Origin: Butyrivibrio sp.
GTDB lineage: Bacteria; Bacillota; Clostridia; Lachnospirales; Lachnospiraceae
Direction: 5' to 3'
Length of the DNA: 64,000 nt
Assembly (NCBI GenBank): GCA_024694565.1
Contig: JAILJR010000118.1
Span: forward strand, 27,491-91,490
The notes beneath the pieces were generated by a model. It was not told the origin of the DNA. It did no database searches and worked only from the letters and a program-made list of their open reading frames with translations. The position numbers were made by a program, and so were the translations under genes. Positions 25,464 through 34,095 of this stretch are shown piece after piece (position 1 is the first letter of the stretch; each line of letters begins with the position of its first letter).

Positions 25464-26489
25464 ATGAAATTACTATCTATCGCTGTACCATGTTATAATT
25501 CCCAGGACTATATGGAGAAGTGTATCGATTCATTGCTTGTTGGCGGTGAAGAGGTGGAAATACTCATAATTGATGATGGCTCCAAGGATAGAACAGCAGA
25601 GATAGCTGACAATTATGAGAAAAAGTATCCCGCTATATGCAGGGCAATACATAAGCCGAACGGAGGTCACGGCTCCGCGGTTAATACAGGAATAGAAAAT
25701 GCGGCAGGTCTTTTCTTCAAGGTAGTTGACTCTGATGACTGGGTAAAAGAGATTGCTTATCGAAAGATACTAAGCACATTGTCTGAGCTTGCAGGCGGTG
25801 AGAAGCAGCTGGATCTTCTGATAAGCAACTTTGTGTACAACAAGGTGGGAGAGAAGCGCCACAAGGTCATGAGATATAACACGATGTTCCCGATTGAACA
25901 GCTCTTTACGTGGAAGGATGTAAAGAGAACCCCCAAGGGTCATTATCTTCTTATGCACTCGGCCATCTACAGGACAAAGCTTCTTCGCCAATGCGGATTA
26001 AAGCTACCGGAACACACCTTTTACGTCGATAATATCTATGTATTTAACCCGCTTCCCTTTGTTAAAAACATGTATTACCTGGATGTGAACTTTTACTATT
26101 ACTATATTGGCCGTGATGACCAGTCGGTAAATCAGAAGATAATGTTATCCAGGATAGACCAGCAGATCAAGGTTAACAAGCTGATGATCGACTACTATGT
26201 TGAGAATTATGGAATGATCCGCTCACAGCGAGAGCGCCACAAGTATATGTTCAACTATCTTGAGATCATTACCGCAATTTCTTCTGTGCTGCTGATTACT
26301 GAAGATACAGAGGAGAATCTGGCTAAGAGAAAAGAACTGCTTCAATATGTTAAGGATAAGAATTACCTGTTATATATCAAAATCCGCTACAGCATAGAAG
26401 GAACCTACATCTACCTTCCCGGCAAGGGTGGCAGGAAGATAACTTTGGCGGGTTATAAATTACTTCAGAAAATTTTTCACTTTAATTAA
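25464..26489 (+). CDS. GT2 family glycosyltransferase
   Basis: 341 aa. GT-A fold: 'LLSIAVPCYNSQDYMEKCIDSLL', 'ILIIDDGSKDRT', 'HKPNGGHGSAVNTGIENA' and the metal-binding 'KVVDSDDWV'. The C-terminal half (about 200-341) is rich in Tyr and carries no clear membrane helix. Substrates cannot be told; the family makes cell-surface glycans. AAGGAG precedes ATG. Neighbour of a PAP2 phosphatase, which may recycle lipid carriers. Confidence 0.88.
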   Translation: MKLLSIAVPCYNSQDYMEKCIDSLLVGGEEVEILIIDDGSKDRTAEIADNYEKKYPAICRAIHKPNGGHGSAVNTGIENAAGLFFKVVDSDDWVKEIAYRKILSTLSELAGGEKQLDLLISNFVYNKVGEKRHKVMRYNTMFPIEQLFTWKDVKRTPKGHYLLMHSAIYRTKLLRQCGLKLPEHTFYVDNIYVFNPLPFVKNMYYLDVNFYYYYIGRDDQSVNQKIMLSRIDQQIKVNKLMIDYYVENYGMIRSQRERHKYMFNYLEIITAISSVLLITEDTEENLAKRKELLQYVKDKNYLLYIKIRYSIEGTYIYLPGKGGRKITLAGYKLLQKIFHFN

Positions 26490-26553
26490 TTTGAAAATGT
26501 GATATAGTAGTTATCTGATATTGCTATTTTGCTTAATTTATCTGAGGAGAATT

Positions 26554-27264
26554 ATGAAGAATAAATACGAAGAATGGACCGGGAGGGCCTGGAACAGAGA
26601 TCTTGGCAGAGATCTGTTAAAGCTTGCGATGCCAGTTATTCTGTATGCACCTTTTTACATGATATGGTTCATCCTGATCGAGCACCACAATTTTGCTCAT
26701 TATGAGATAATTCATTCAGCTGTGGATGATATGATTCCCTTCAATGAGCTGTTCGTTATTCCATATTATATGTGGTTTTTGTACGTATCAGCAACGCTTA
26801 TGTTTTTTTTGCTGTCATTTGATGTTGAGGACTATTACAAGAATTTTATCTTCCTGGCTGCGGGTATGACGATTTTCCTGATCATATCCACGATGTTCCC
26901 CAACATGCACAACCTGAGACCGGCTGTGATGCCAAGAGATAATGTTTTTACAGATCTGGTGAGGGTTATCTATAGTCATGATACGCCGTCAAATCTCTGG
27001 CCGAGCATTCATGTGTACAACTCTGTAGGTACCATGATAGCAGTACACCACAGCAAGAGATTCTCTGTAAAAGGGAAGATTATCAGTGATATAATCGGAA
27101 TATCGATCATACTTTCGACGCTGTTTATCAAGCAGCACTCTGTGTTTGATGTGATAACGGCTTTAATAATGGCACTTATATTCTATTATTTATTTTACCG
27201 CACGAATCTGCTGATGAACTTCTGCACCAGGCAGCAGCGCAGAGTGGCAGTGAGGTACAATTAA
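26554..27264 (+). CDS. PAP2-family membrane phosphatase
   Basis: 236 aa from ATG 26554 with a TGAGGAG site; the TTG start at 26521 is unlikely. About six membrane helices. The PAP2 motifs are 'SNLWPSIHVYNSVGT' (PSxHxxxS class) and 'KQHSVFDVITALIMAL' (HxxxD class); the N-terminal KxxxxxxRP motif is weak. The layout is closest to the inositol phosphorylceramide synthase/PAP2-like group. Likely acts on lipid phosphates at the outer face of the membrane. A terminator follows directly. Confidence 0.82.
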   Translation: MKNKYEEWTGRAWNRDLGRDLLKLAMPVILYAPFYMIWFILIEHHNFAHYEIIHSAVDDMIPFNELFVIPYYMWFLYVSATLMFFLLSFDVEDYYKNFIFLAAGMTIFLIISTMFPNMHNLRPAVMPRDNVFTDLVRVIYSHDTPSNLWPSIHVYNSVGTMIAVHHSKRFSVKGKIISDIIGISIILSTLFIKQHSVFDVITALIMALIFYYLFYRTNLLMNFCTRQQRRVAVRYN

Positions 27265-27265
27265 T

Positions 27266-27294
27266 AAAAACAAGTCACTTTGTGACTTGTTTTT
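27266..27294. terminator. Bidirectional intrinsic terminator
   Basis: AAAAACAAGTCAC and GTGACTTGTTTTT make a perfect 13-bp stem with a 3-nt loop, followed by more T on the plus strand, between convergent genes. Confidence 0.9.
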
Positions 27295-27323
27295 TTATTA
27301 CATTGACTGAGATAAGCATATTT

Positions 27324-28295
27324 TTAGTTCATGAGACGGAGCTTTTGCCTGAGGCACTCAAGGGTTATGTCATCAGATTTTACGGAGACTTCGCCGTCGG
27401 TGTGTACCCACATGGGGATGGAGGTCTTTATATTGACTTTGGCTGTAGTGTGGTGGCCTATGCCCTTGATCCAGTAAAAATTACCAAAGAAGGAGAAGGG
27501 GAGGGCAAATATCATTCGAAGGGAGGGCATGTCGCCGGCATAGACAAGATCAAATTTACCATCCATAAGATCGGCATTTGGAGCAAATTTGAATCCGCCG
27601 CCCTCATAATGGTGTATCATGGCTGTTACCAGAATGAATTTATCCAAATGAATGCTTTCACCATTGTCCGGGGTGATTATGCAAGGAACCTTTGGAGCCC
27701 CTAATAGCTGCTTTATTGCAATAGAGCCATATGTCAGCTTTCCAAGGCCGATTTTGTTAAAAAAGTTTTTGGCCCCGGAAGAGAGGGCCTCTTCACATAC
27801 TGCAGCATCAAAACCAATCCCTGCACTTACATCAAATATCCTTGAAGGAGTCTCGTTGTCATCGTGAAGACGCGACATGGGAGCAGTCATGGAGTTAAAT
27901 GTAAGTCGCCCAAGATCAATTGATCTGACCATTTCACCTCTTAGTATCAATTCGATAAGATCATCAGTCTTTTTAGGATAAGAAAGATCCCTTGCAAAAT
28001 CATTGGAAGACCCGATTGGAATATATCCGATCAGGACCTTTTCAAAATCAGCGATACCGTTAAGAACCTCATTCAAGGTGCCGTCACCGCCGATTACAAC
28101 GATCTTCAAGGACAATTCCTTCATGAATTCTTCGCGGGCTGTAAGCTTTTTTGCAAGTCTTGTTGCGTCACCCGGTCCCTTTGTGGCAGCAGCCTTATAT
28201 TCCAATTTCTTTTCAATAAACTTTTGCTCCAGTTTCTTCCAGATATCCTTACCCTTCCCGGACCTTGCCGCCGGATTCACAATACAGTAGTACAT
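27324..28295 (-). CDS. Diacylglycerol kinase-like lipid kinase (YegS/BmrU type)
   Basis: 323 aa. 'IVNPAARSGKGKDIWKKLE', the ATP site 'VVIGGDGTLNEVLNGI', 'GYIPIGSSNDFARDL' and the C-terminal 'PNADLMDGKFDLVYAG' give the DAGK catalytic fold. These enzymes phosphorylate diacylglycerol or related lipids for phospholipid recycling; the exact lipid is not decidable. The ribosome site is TGGAGGA. It faces the PAP2 gene across a shared terminator. Confidence 0.9.
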   Translation of the reverse strand: MYYCIVNPAARSGKGKDIWKKLEQKFIEKKLEYKAAATKGPGDATRLAKKLTAREEFMKELSLKIVVIGGDGTLNEVLNGIADFEKVLIGYIPIGSSNDFARDLSYPKKTDDLIELILRGEMVRSIDLGRLTFNSMTAPMSRLHDDNETPSRIFDVSAGIGFDAAVCEEALSSGAKNFFNKIGLGKLTYGSIAIKQLLGAPKVPCIITPDNGESIHLDKFILVTAMIHHYEGGGFKFAPNADLMDGKFDLVYAGDMPSLRMIFALPFSFFGNFYWIKGIGHHTTAKVNIKTSIPMWVHTDGEVSVKSDDITLECLRQKLRLMN

Positions 28296-28328
28296 ATTAT
28301 CCTCCAGATTAAAGCAAATTATTGTTGC

Positions 28329-28367
28329 AATTCAGTGGTCAGCCGGGTCAGGACAGCCCGCTGAATT
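28329..28367. repeat. Short inverted repeat, ATTCAGTGGTCAGC family (R2)
   Basis: AATTCAG and CTGAATT close a hairpin containing TGGTCAGCCGGG and CCCG. Same sequence family as 19988, 42024 and 48791. Confidence 0.55.
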
Positions 28368-28400
28368 ATTTACATCCATATTATCACGAAGCAGTTTTTT

Positions 28401-28429
28401 TTGACACTGAAAGAATAATATGATACTAT
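28401..28429 (+). promoter_or_regulatory. Predicted sigma-A promoter for glyA
   Basis: TTGACA at 28401, 17-bp spacer, TACTAT at 28424. Start of transcription about 28436 gives a leader of about 55 nt before the glyA ATG. Confidence 0.7.
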
Positions 28430-28490
28430 AACCGAAATGTTGCTTTAGCACATTAAATCGTAAGTGCAGAGCCAGGAGGAGGATTCGAAA

Positions 28491-29729
28491 ATGTATTCAT
28501 TGGAAGAAGTCAGGAAGGTTGATCCACAGATTGCGTCCCTGATAGAGGAAGAGGTTGCCCGTCAGAATGCTCATATTGAGCTGATTGCGTCAGAGAACTG
28601 GACCAGCAAGGCTGTAATGTCAGCTATGGGTAGTCCTTTGACTAACAAGTACGCAGAGGGCCTTCCGGGGAAAAGATATTACGGTGGCTGTCATGTAGTT
28701 GACAAGGTAGAGAACATAGCCATAGAGAGAGCCAAGGAGCTTTTTCACTGTGATTATGCGAATGTTCAGCCACATTCAGGAGCACAGGCTAATCTGGCTG
28801 TACAGTTTGCCCTTTTGAAGCCGGGTGATACCTTTATGGGTATGGATTTAAGCCAGGGCGGACATCTTACACACGGCAGCACAGCCAATATTTCCGGGAC
28901 TTACTACAACATTATTCCGTACGGCGTTGATGATAATGGTATCATCGATTATGATAACATGCTAAAGCTTGCAATCGAGCATAAGCCGAAGCTGATAATT
29001 GCAGGTGCTTCTGCATATTGCAGAACTATAGATTTCAAGAAATTCAGAGAAGCTGCCGATGCATGCGGGGCAGTGCTCATGGTGGATATGGCACATATCG
29101 CCGGGCTTGTGGCTGCCGGTGTTCATCCCAGCCCATTCCCATATGCGGATGTTGTTACCACAACAACTCATAAGACACTTCGCGGTCCTCGTGGCGGAAT
29201 CATTCTCTGGAATCAGGAGGCTCAGGACAAATACAAATTTAACAAGGCAGTTTTCCCGGGAATACAGGGAGGACCTCTTGAGCATGTTGTTGCTGCCAAG
29301 GCGATCTGCTTCAAGGAAGCTCTTTCTCCTGAGTTCAGGGAATATGCCCAAAATGTTGTTGCCAATGCCAAGGCACTCTGCAGCGGCCTGATGAACAGGG
29401 GTATTAAGATTGTATCAGGTGGTACAGACAATCATCTTATGCTGATTGATCTGACTAACTTCGGCCTGACAGGAAAAGAGGTTGAAGCATGGCTTGACGA
29501 TGCTCACATCACTGCCAACAAGAATACTATTCCGAATGAGCAGCAGTCACCATTCGTTACAAGCGGAATCCGTCTGGGCACACCTGCTGTTACTACAAGA
29601 GGAATGAATGAAGAGGATATGGACAGGATCGCAGAGGCAATCTCCATTGTAATTAAGAACAAGGGAGAAAAGAACGATGAGGCCAGGGCAATCATCAGAT
29701 CTCTTACTGATAAGTATCCGCTGGATTAA
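28491..29729 (+). CDS. glyA: Serine hydroxymethyltransferase
   Basis: 412 aa from ATG 28491 with AGGAGGAGG upstream; the track's GTG start 9 codons earlier would place the ribosome site inside the gene. Interconverts serine and glycine with tetrahydrofolate, the main source of one-carbon units. '[20 protein letters not shown]', '[15 protein letters not shown]', '[11 protein letters not shown]', the PLP lysine Lys228 in '[14 protein letters not shown]' and '[13 protein letters not shown]' are all intact. Transcribed alone from a good promoter, ended by a strong terminator. Confidence 0.96.
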   Translation: MYSLEEVRKVDPQIASLIEEEVARQNAHIELIASENWTSKAVMSAMGSPLTNKYAEGLPGKRYYGGCHVVDKVENIAIERAKELFHCDYANVQPHSGAQANLAVQFALLKPGDTFMGMDLSQGGHLTHGSTANISGTYYNIIPYGVDDNGIIDYDNMLKLAIEHKPKLIIAGASAYCRTIDFKKFREAADACGAVLMVDMAHIAGLVAAGVHPSPFPYADVVTTTTHKTLRGPRGGIILWNQEAQDKYKFNKAVFPGIQGGPLEHVVAAKAICFKEALSPEFREYAQNVVANAKALCSGLMNRGIKIVSGGTDNHLMLIDLTNFGLTGKEVEAWLDDAHITANKNTIPNEQQSPFVTSGIRLGTPAVTTRGMNEEDMDRIAEAISIVIKNKGEKNDEARAIIRSLTDKYPLD

Positions 29730-29760
29730 ATCTGAAATATAAAAAACAGACAATACATAA

Positions 29761-29805
29761 AGAATGGATGTTTTGCTTAAGGATGTAAACATCCATTCTT
29801 TTTTC
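29761..29805 (+). terminator. Intrinsic terminator of glyA
   Basis: AGAATGGATGTTT pairs perfectly with AAACATCCATTCT (13 bp), followed by TTTTTTC. Confidence 0.92.
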
Positions 29806-29921
29806 TTATTGGAAAAGAGATAGAATTGTTAGAAAAGAATATAAAAAAATAGACAATTAACAGAAAATAGAACATTATCATAACTAAATTCAAAATACTA
29901 TCAAATTATTTAAAAAATGTG

Positions 29922-29950
29922 TTGACAAATTGAAAGTGAATGCATATAAT
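29922..29950 (+). promoter_or_regulatory. Perfect consensus sigma-A promoter of the long RNA
   Basis: TTGACA at 29922-29927, exactly 17 bp, TATAAT at 29945-29950. Both hexamers are perfect, which is rare and typical of strongly expressed stable RNAs. No ORF starts downstream for more than 750 bp. Confidence 0.85.
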
Positions 29951-29956
29951 AAAAAC

Positions 29957-30660
29957 ATAAACAAGAGATACTTATAAGATATCTAAAAAATACTTCTCGC
30001 CACGGTAAATAGAACAAACATAGCCGGGGAGAAAGAAAGGCAGGTACACTCCAAAGGGACATTTAGTTAAAATATAAAGGGAAAGGATGGTACAGACCAC
30101 CAGACTAAGAAGTTAAAGTATTATAAAGGTTACAGAAGTTAAATATTCAAACATGTTTATGTAACGAGTAAACAAGTAGTGATCGTACAGAAAGGCGAGT
30201 CGATCAGAAATTCAAGATGGAATCGATACAACAGAGAGTTATCAATTATGAAAAGTATCGTTCCGGAATCTTATAGATAATCGTCAAGTGAAGAGAGTAT
30301 CCGGAGTATCGATTGAAGAATAAAGTAGAATCGTGAAAGAAGGTTAAGACGATTATCGTTTAGAGCAGATCGGAAGTATAAGAAGTATAAAGAGTTCCGA
30401 TTGAGAAAGTAAAGGTTATAGATATACAATTAAACAATATAAAATATTATAAATAACAGCACTTCAAGTACATGATTGGTGGTTATGGCATCCGTAGAAG
30501 TGATTGCAGCCACAGCATATGAATGCGATAGTTAATGGAAAGATGAGGCTGAGAAGTGGAGGAAGGTCCGTTGGACGTAATAACAATAGAATCAGATGAG
30601 TACTCGGCATGAGGGCAGAAGCAGGTAATATGGATGAAGCTTCTGCCCTATTGTATTGTA
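29957..30660 (+). ncRNA. Long structured non-coding RNA of unknown class (~700 nt)
   Basis: The stretch from the predicted start to the terminator carries no ORF of useful length in either strand, is purine-rich on the plus strand and lies between two complete genes. Stems I can see: TTCTC..CGG (29994-30005) with CCG..GAGAA (30024-30033); TCGAT (30200) with ATCGA (30222); GATAATCGTC (30276-30285) with GACGATTATC (30348-30357), a perfect 10-bp helix enclosing CGATT/AATCG; ATCGGAA (30369) with TTCCGAT (30395). It ends in a perfect 11-bp terminator hairpin. Size and promoter strength recall large bacterial RNAs such as ROOL, GOLLD or OLE, but I cannot match it to any of them. A 5' leader of the next gene is unlikely because of the terminator. 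Confidence 0.7.
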
Positions 30661-30665
30661 CTTTT
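30612..30665 (+). terminator. Intrinsic terminator of the long RNA
   Basis: AGGGCAGAAGC (30612-30622) pairs perfectly with GCTTCTGCCCT (30639-30649); a T-rich run (ATTGTATTGTACTTTTT) follows. Confidence 0.8.
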
Positions 30666-30714
30666 TATGTGATAGAATAGGAGAGTGACAAAAGTTTTTG
30701 ATTGATGGGGAAAT

Positions 30715-32010
30715 ATGAGTAAGTTAGACGAACAGGATTTTGATGAAAGAAGGCTGGAACGCAGAAAGAGAAGAAAGCGAAACCAGTTTATTGCGTATAT
30801 AGTTTTTATAATAATTATTGTATTGCTTGTCGGGGCAATAGGGACTTCAATCCACTTTATACATGGGGCAATCGTCAGCAGGAGGCGGGCGATAGATGCT
30901 GCTGAGAAGCTTACGAAGGGAGTAGAGGAGCAGCCTGAAAATATTGTGATCGAGACTCCGGAAAACAGCACGGATGTTGAGGAATACACTCAGGAAGAGG
31001 CAATGACTGATATCGTGGAGAAGGTCATCGGCGATATGACTATTGAGGACAAGGTCGCAGGACTGTTTATTATCAATCCGGAGCAGATTACCGGTGTAGA
31101 GACAGCTGTGAAGGCTGGATCGGGAACACAGGAGGCGCTTTCTAAATATGCAGTTGGCGGAATAGTTTATTCTCCCAAAAATATCAAGTCGGCGGATCAG
31201 ATCAAGGAGATGCTTGTCTCGACAGCGTCCATGAGCAAGTTTCCTCTGTTCACAATTCTTTCTGACAAGGCTCTTTATAATGATCAGGTCATAGAAACTC
31301 TGGGGCTTTCATTGCAGGAAGAGATAACCGATGAGGATACAGCTCACAGTGCAGGTGCAACTATCGGTTCAACGCTGTTCAAATACGGCTTCAACATGGC
31401 TATGTTTCCGGCAAATGATATAAGTGAGAACGGAAAATTTGGTTCTGATGCCGAGTCTGTAAAGCTGCGTGCAACTGCTTTTGCCACAGGACTTCAGCAA
31501 TCCGGAGTATCAGCCTGTGGTTACGCCTTTCCTGTTATGGGAAGTAGTGACGGGGATGTGAACGTTAGCGATAAGACAAGAGATGACCTGGTTGTAGGCG
31601 AATTTGAGGTCTTCAAGAATGCAATAGATTCTAAGGCTATGAATGCTATACGGATGTCAGAATTATCACTTCCGCAGCTGTCAGGTGATGACACTCCGTC
31701 GACACTTTCAGGAACCGTTATTGGTGAGGAGCTAAAGGGTACACTGGGTTATGAAGGAATAGTTATCACTGCACCGCTTGGAGACATTGCGATTTCCGAA
31801 AAATACTCATCAGCAGAAGCAGCAGTTGCTGCCATAATGGCAGGAGCGGATATGATTTATCTGCCCGGTGATTTTACAGAGGCCTATGAGGGAATCCTTC
31901 AGAATATATCGGAAGGCAGGATTACTGAAGAAAGAATCAATGAGTCTATTAGAAAAATAATGGGAATAAAGTATTCTGATCAGGTGAGCCAGATTTCAAC
32001 GTCAAATTAA
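30715..32010 (+). CDS. Membrane-anchored GH3 N-terminal-like protein, catalytic motifs degenerate
   Basis: 431 aa. A basic cytosolic start 'RRLERRKRRKRNQ', one membrane helix 'FIAYIVFIIIIVLLVGAIGTS', an acidic linker, then a GH3/NagZ-like barrel (about 100-425): 'DMTIEDKVAGLFIINPEQITG', 'YAVGGIVYSPKN', 'GFNMAMFPANDIS', 'AIMAGADMIYLPGDFTEAYEGIL'. The motifs needed for NagZ activity are missing: DxEGGxV is replaced by 'LSDKALYNDQ', the KHFPGHG loop by 'YAFPVMGSS', and the nucleophile segment VISDDLxM by 'VITAPLGDIAI'. Probably an extracellular binding or scaffold protein rather than a hydrolase. Confidence 0.82.
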   Translation: MSKLDEQDFDERRLERRKRRKRNQFIAYIVFIIIIVLLVGAIGTSIHFIHGAIVSRRRAIDAAEKLTKGVEEQPENIVIETPENSTDVEEYTQEEAMTDIVEKVIGDMTIEDKVAGLFIINPEQITGVETAVKAGSGTQEALSKYAVGGIVYSPKNIKSADQIKEMLVSTASMSKFPLFTILSDKALYNDQVIETLGLSLQEEITDEDTAHSAGATIGSTLFKYGFNMAMFPANDISENGKFGSDAESVKLRATAFATGLQQSGVSACGYAFPVMGSSDGDVNVSDKTRDDLVVGEFEVFKNAIDSKAMNAIRMSELSLPQLSGDDTPSTLSGTVIGEELKGTLGYEGIVITAPLGDIAISEKYSSAEAAVAAIMAGADMIYLPGDFTEAYEGILQNISEGRITEERINESIRKIMGIKYSDQVSQISTSN

Positions 32011-32019
32011 ACATCAAAC

Positions 32020-32048
32020 AAAAAAAGGAGCTGTTGGCTCCTTTTTTT
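32020..32048. terminator. Bidirectional intrinsic terminator
   Basis: AAAAAAAGGAGC and GCTCCTTTTTTT form a perfect 12-bp stem; its right end overlaps the stop of the convergent YitT gene. Confidence 0.9.
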
Positions 32049-32931
32049 AGTCTCTTGGTCGCATATAGAAGTTCCCTGTTATTTCCTCTGTTCGTATGGA
32101 ATTGATGAAGGCATTTTTGTCAATCTCCCTGATCTTTGGGATTATCTTTCGGGTATCTGAGGCACTGACGATGGAATAAACAATCTTTTTATTGTGATGG
32201 CCAAAAGAGCCCTCTCCATCGATGAGGGTTGCTCCGTGACCACAGGTTGCATAGATCATTGAGCAGACTCTGTCCGGCATGTCGGTAATGATAAAGAGAG
32301 TTCGCTGCTGGTATGTCGTGTAGAGTGTATGCAGCATCTGGGTGGATACATATTGGAATATCATGGAGTACAGTGCCTTGTCCCAACCGAAAATGAATCC
32401 AGCAATACAGAGAATGATTATGTTTCCGCCAAGAATGTAGGGGAAAGCATCAATTCCTTTCTTCTGTGAGAGATAGATGGATATGAAATCAGTACCACCG
32501 CTGGTTGCATCTACCTTCAGGCACATGGTGATGGCGATCGCATTCAGAATGCCTCCGAAGACGGCTGCAAGAAGCGGATCGTGAGTCAGGTGATAGTTTG
32601 GCAGAAGGTCAACGAAAAAGCTGTTTGCAAGAACCATGATAAGTGAAAAGATGGTAAACTTCTTTCCGATGTATTTAAAGCCTATATAGACTGGAAATGC
32701 ATTAAGGATCACGTTGATGGGAGTGTAAGGCACGGCAATTCCGAGATATTTGGTGCAGAGTCTCTGAATTATGATGGCAAGTCCTGTAGCTCCGCCGGGG
32801 TACAAGCCTACGGCATTGACAAAGGAATTGATGTTCATTGCCATCAAAAAGGCTGCAAGAAGTACGACAACAAGGCGTATAGCGTCCCATTTGAGCATCT
32901 CCTTGAAGGAGGTTTTCTTTTTTTTCACCAT
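32047..32931 (-). CDS. YitT family membrane protein (DUF2179)
   Basis: 294 aa. About five membrane helices in the N-terminal two thirds ('VVVLLAAFLMAMNINSFVNAVGLYPGGATGLAII', 'KVDATSGGTDFISIYLSQK'), then a cytosolic DUF2179 domain ('QQRTLFIITDMPDRVCSMIYATCGHGATLIDGEGSF', 'YSIVSASDTRKIIPKIREID'). The family is common in Firmicutes with no firm substrate. The ribosome site is AAGGAGA. A palindrome derived from the 204-bp repeat lies upstream. Confidence 0.9.
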   Translation of the reverse strand: MVKKKKTSFKEMLKWDAIRLVVVLLAAFLMAMNINSFVNAVGLYPGGATGLAIIIQRLCTKYLGIAVPYTPINVILNAFPVYIGFKYIGKKFTIFSLIMVLANSFFVDLLPNYHLTHDPLLAAVFGGILNAIAITMCLKVDATSGGTDFISIYLSQKKGIDAFPYILGGNIIILCIAGFIFGWDKALYSMIFQYVSTQMLHTLYTTYQQRTLFIITDMPDRVCSMIYATCGHGATLIDGEGSFGHHNKKIVYSIVSASDTRKIIPKIREIDKNAFINSIRTEEITGNFYMRPRD

Positions 32932-32961
32932 TTATTGATGTATCTCCTTTATGTATTCCAT

Positions 32962-33005
32962 GAGTCGTCCGGCAAAAGCTCGCCCGAGCTTTTGCCGGGC
33001 GACTC
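32962..33005. repeat. Perfect palindrome made of the two ends of the 204-bp repeat
   Basis: GAGTCGTCCGGCAAAAGCTCG, a two-base loop, then CGAGCTTTTGCCGGGCGACTC. The arms match the outer ~21 bp of copies at 4677, 56730 and 63834 but the core is missing. Lies between YitT and the AP2-domain gene. Confidence 0.85.
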
Positions 33006-33133
33006 ATTCCATGCAAGTGTCAACGCGTTTTTTATATTTTCTCACTTTTGCTTTTGAATGTGAACCGGTCCCCGGCATTTTGTAAAACGAATTGTGACTT
33101 TTGACCTCAACATCATACTATCTATAAAAAAAT

Positions 33134-33168
33134 CATCTGTCAGCATGCTTTGATCCGGCTGACAGATG
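33134..33168 (-). terminator. Terminator of the AP2-domain gene
   Basis: On the minus strand CATCTGTCAG and CTGACAGATG form a 10-bp stem followed by ATTTTTTT. Confidence 0.8.
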
Positions 33169-33181
33169 GGGCGAAAAGTTT

Positions 33182-34015
33182 TCAGGAGTCCATAGAGCCG
33201 GGTTTGATGCTGTATATTTTGGGCGAAATCCTGAGCCTTAAGTATATTTCTGCATACTGGGAAGCCGAAAGCTCCTCAACATAGTTTAGCTGGAAGTTTT
33301 TTTTGATTCCGTTTTTGATGAGGATATCTGCAGCCTTGTTGTAGGCAATTGCAGCTTCGGCCTCTGTGTTGTACTTGCCGACTACGTAATTGCTCCTCAG
33401 ATGAATAACTGCCTTGTACTTTATGAAGCCTTTTTCTGCAAACTGCATCACACCCCTGTATCTGTTAAGGATAATGACGTTTTCATAGCGAAGATCGTTG
33501 CGGTCGTCGTTGGCAAAGCGGTAGTCTCTTCCCTCGACTGCGTAGCTCTTTATTCCGTAGCGCTGAAGAATGGAAAGCTGGCTTCCGTAATCGGCTACAA
33601 AGAGATGGTTGCCACGTATCATTATCTTATGAGAGGAGTAGTAGAACAGATCATCGATATCAAATTTGAGAATGTGGGTGGGGGACAGGTAGTATAAAAA
33701 GTATTTTTTTTCAAGATAAATCGGGTTGGAAATATACATCCCCTTGTCACGGAAGTTTATGAGAGAAATTCCCTTTTCAAAAGGAAGTGACATGGTATCG
33801 CAAAGGGAAGAAATGACAAATTCAGGGCTTTTTAGTATCATCAAAGCTTCCTCATAGGCTTTGGCTGCAGCGTCCATCTCATTAAAGCTTCCAAGGGAAA
33901 TATGCCTTCCTCTGTAGGTGACTGACGCCCTATAGGAGGGAGTTCCATCCTTCAATGCAGTTATATATACTCCTGTTGTGTTTTTTTTGCCCATTTTCCC
34001 ACCAAAAAGATGCAT
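33182..34015 (-). CDS. AP2-domain protein with degenerate HNH-like middle
   Basis: 277 aa. Residues about 12-58 are an AP2-type DNA-binding domain ('TGVYITALKDGTPSYRASVT', 'ISLGSFNEMDAAAKAYEEAL'). A second AP2-like unit (about 195-245) reads 'GFIKYKAVIHLRSNYVVGKY' and 'EAEAAIAYNKAADIL'. Just before it, 'DYRFANDDRNDLRYENV' resembles the N-x-N segment of HNH homing endonucleases, but the histidines of an active site are missing. The layout is that of an HNH-AP2 homing nuclease that has lost cutting ability. Start could also be Met8 (33994). Stands alone on the minus strand with its own terminator. Confidence 0.7.
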   Translation of the reverse strand: MHLFGGKMGKKNTTGVYITALKDGTPSYRASVTYRGRHISLGSFNEMDAAAKAYEEALMILKSPEFVISSLCDTMSLPFEKGISLINFRDKGMYISNPIYLEKKYFLYYLSPTHILKFDIDDLFYYSSHKIMIRGNHLFVADYGSQLSILQRYGIKSYAVEGRDYRFANDDRNDLRYENVIILNRYRGVMQFAEKGFIKYKAVIHLRSNYVVGKYNTEAEAAIAYNKAADILIKNGIKKNFQLNYVEELSASQYAEIYLRLRISPKIYSIKPGSMDS

Positions 34016-34095
34016 TTTTATGATATTATTTTATATGATATGTTTGCTATAAGTCAAAGCCGTTAACATGGCTAATTTTATTTGGAGGAGCAGCA

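Noticed and set aside
29957-30660. RNase P RNA or tmRNA as identity of the long RNA
   Set aside because: GAGGAAGGTCCG near the 3' end recalls the RNase P GAGGAAAGTCC but is at the wrong end and lacks the partner motifs; there is no tRNA-like ACCA end or tag reading frame for tmRNA.
33182-34015. Prophage or intron remnant around the AP2-domain gene
   Set aside because: No integrase, phage genes, attachment-site duplication or interrupted host gene nearby; neighbours are complete core genes.
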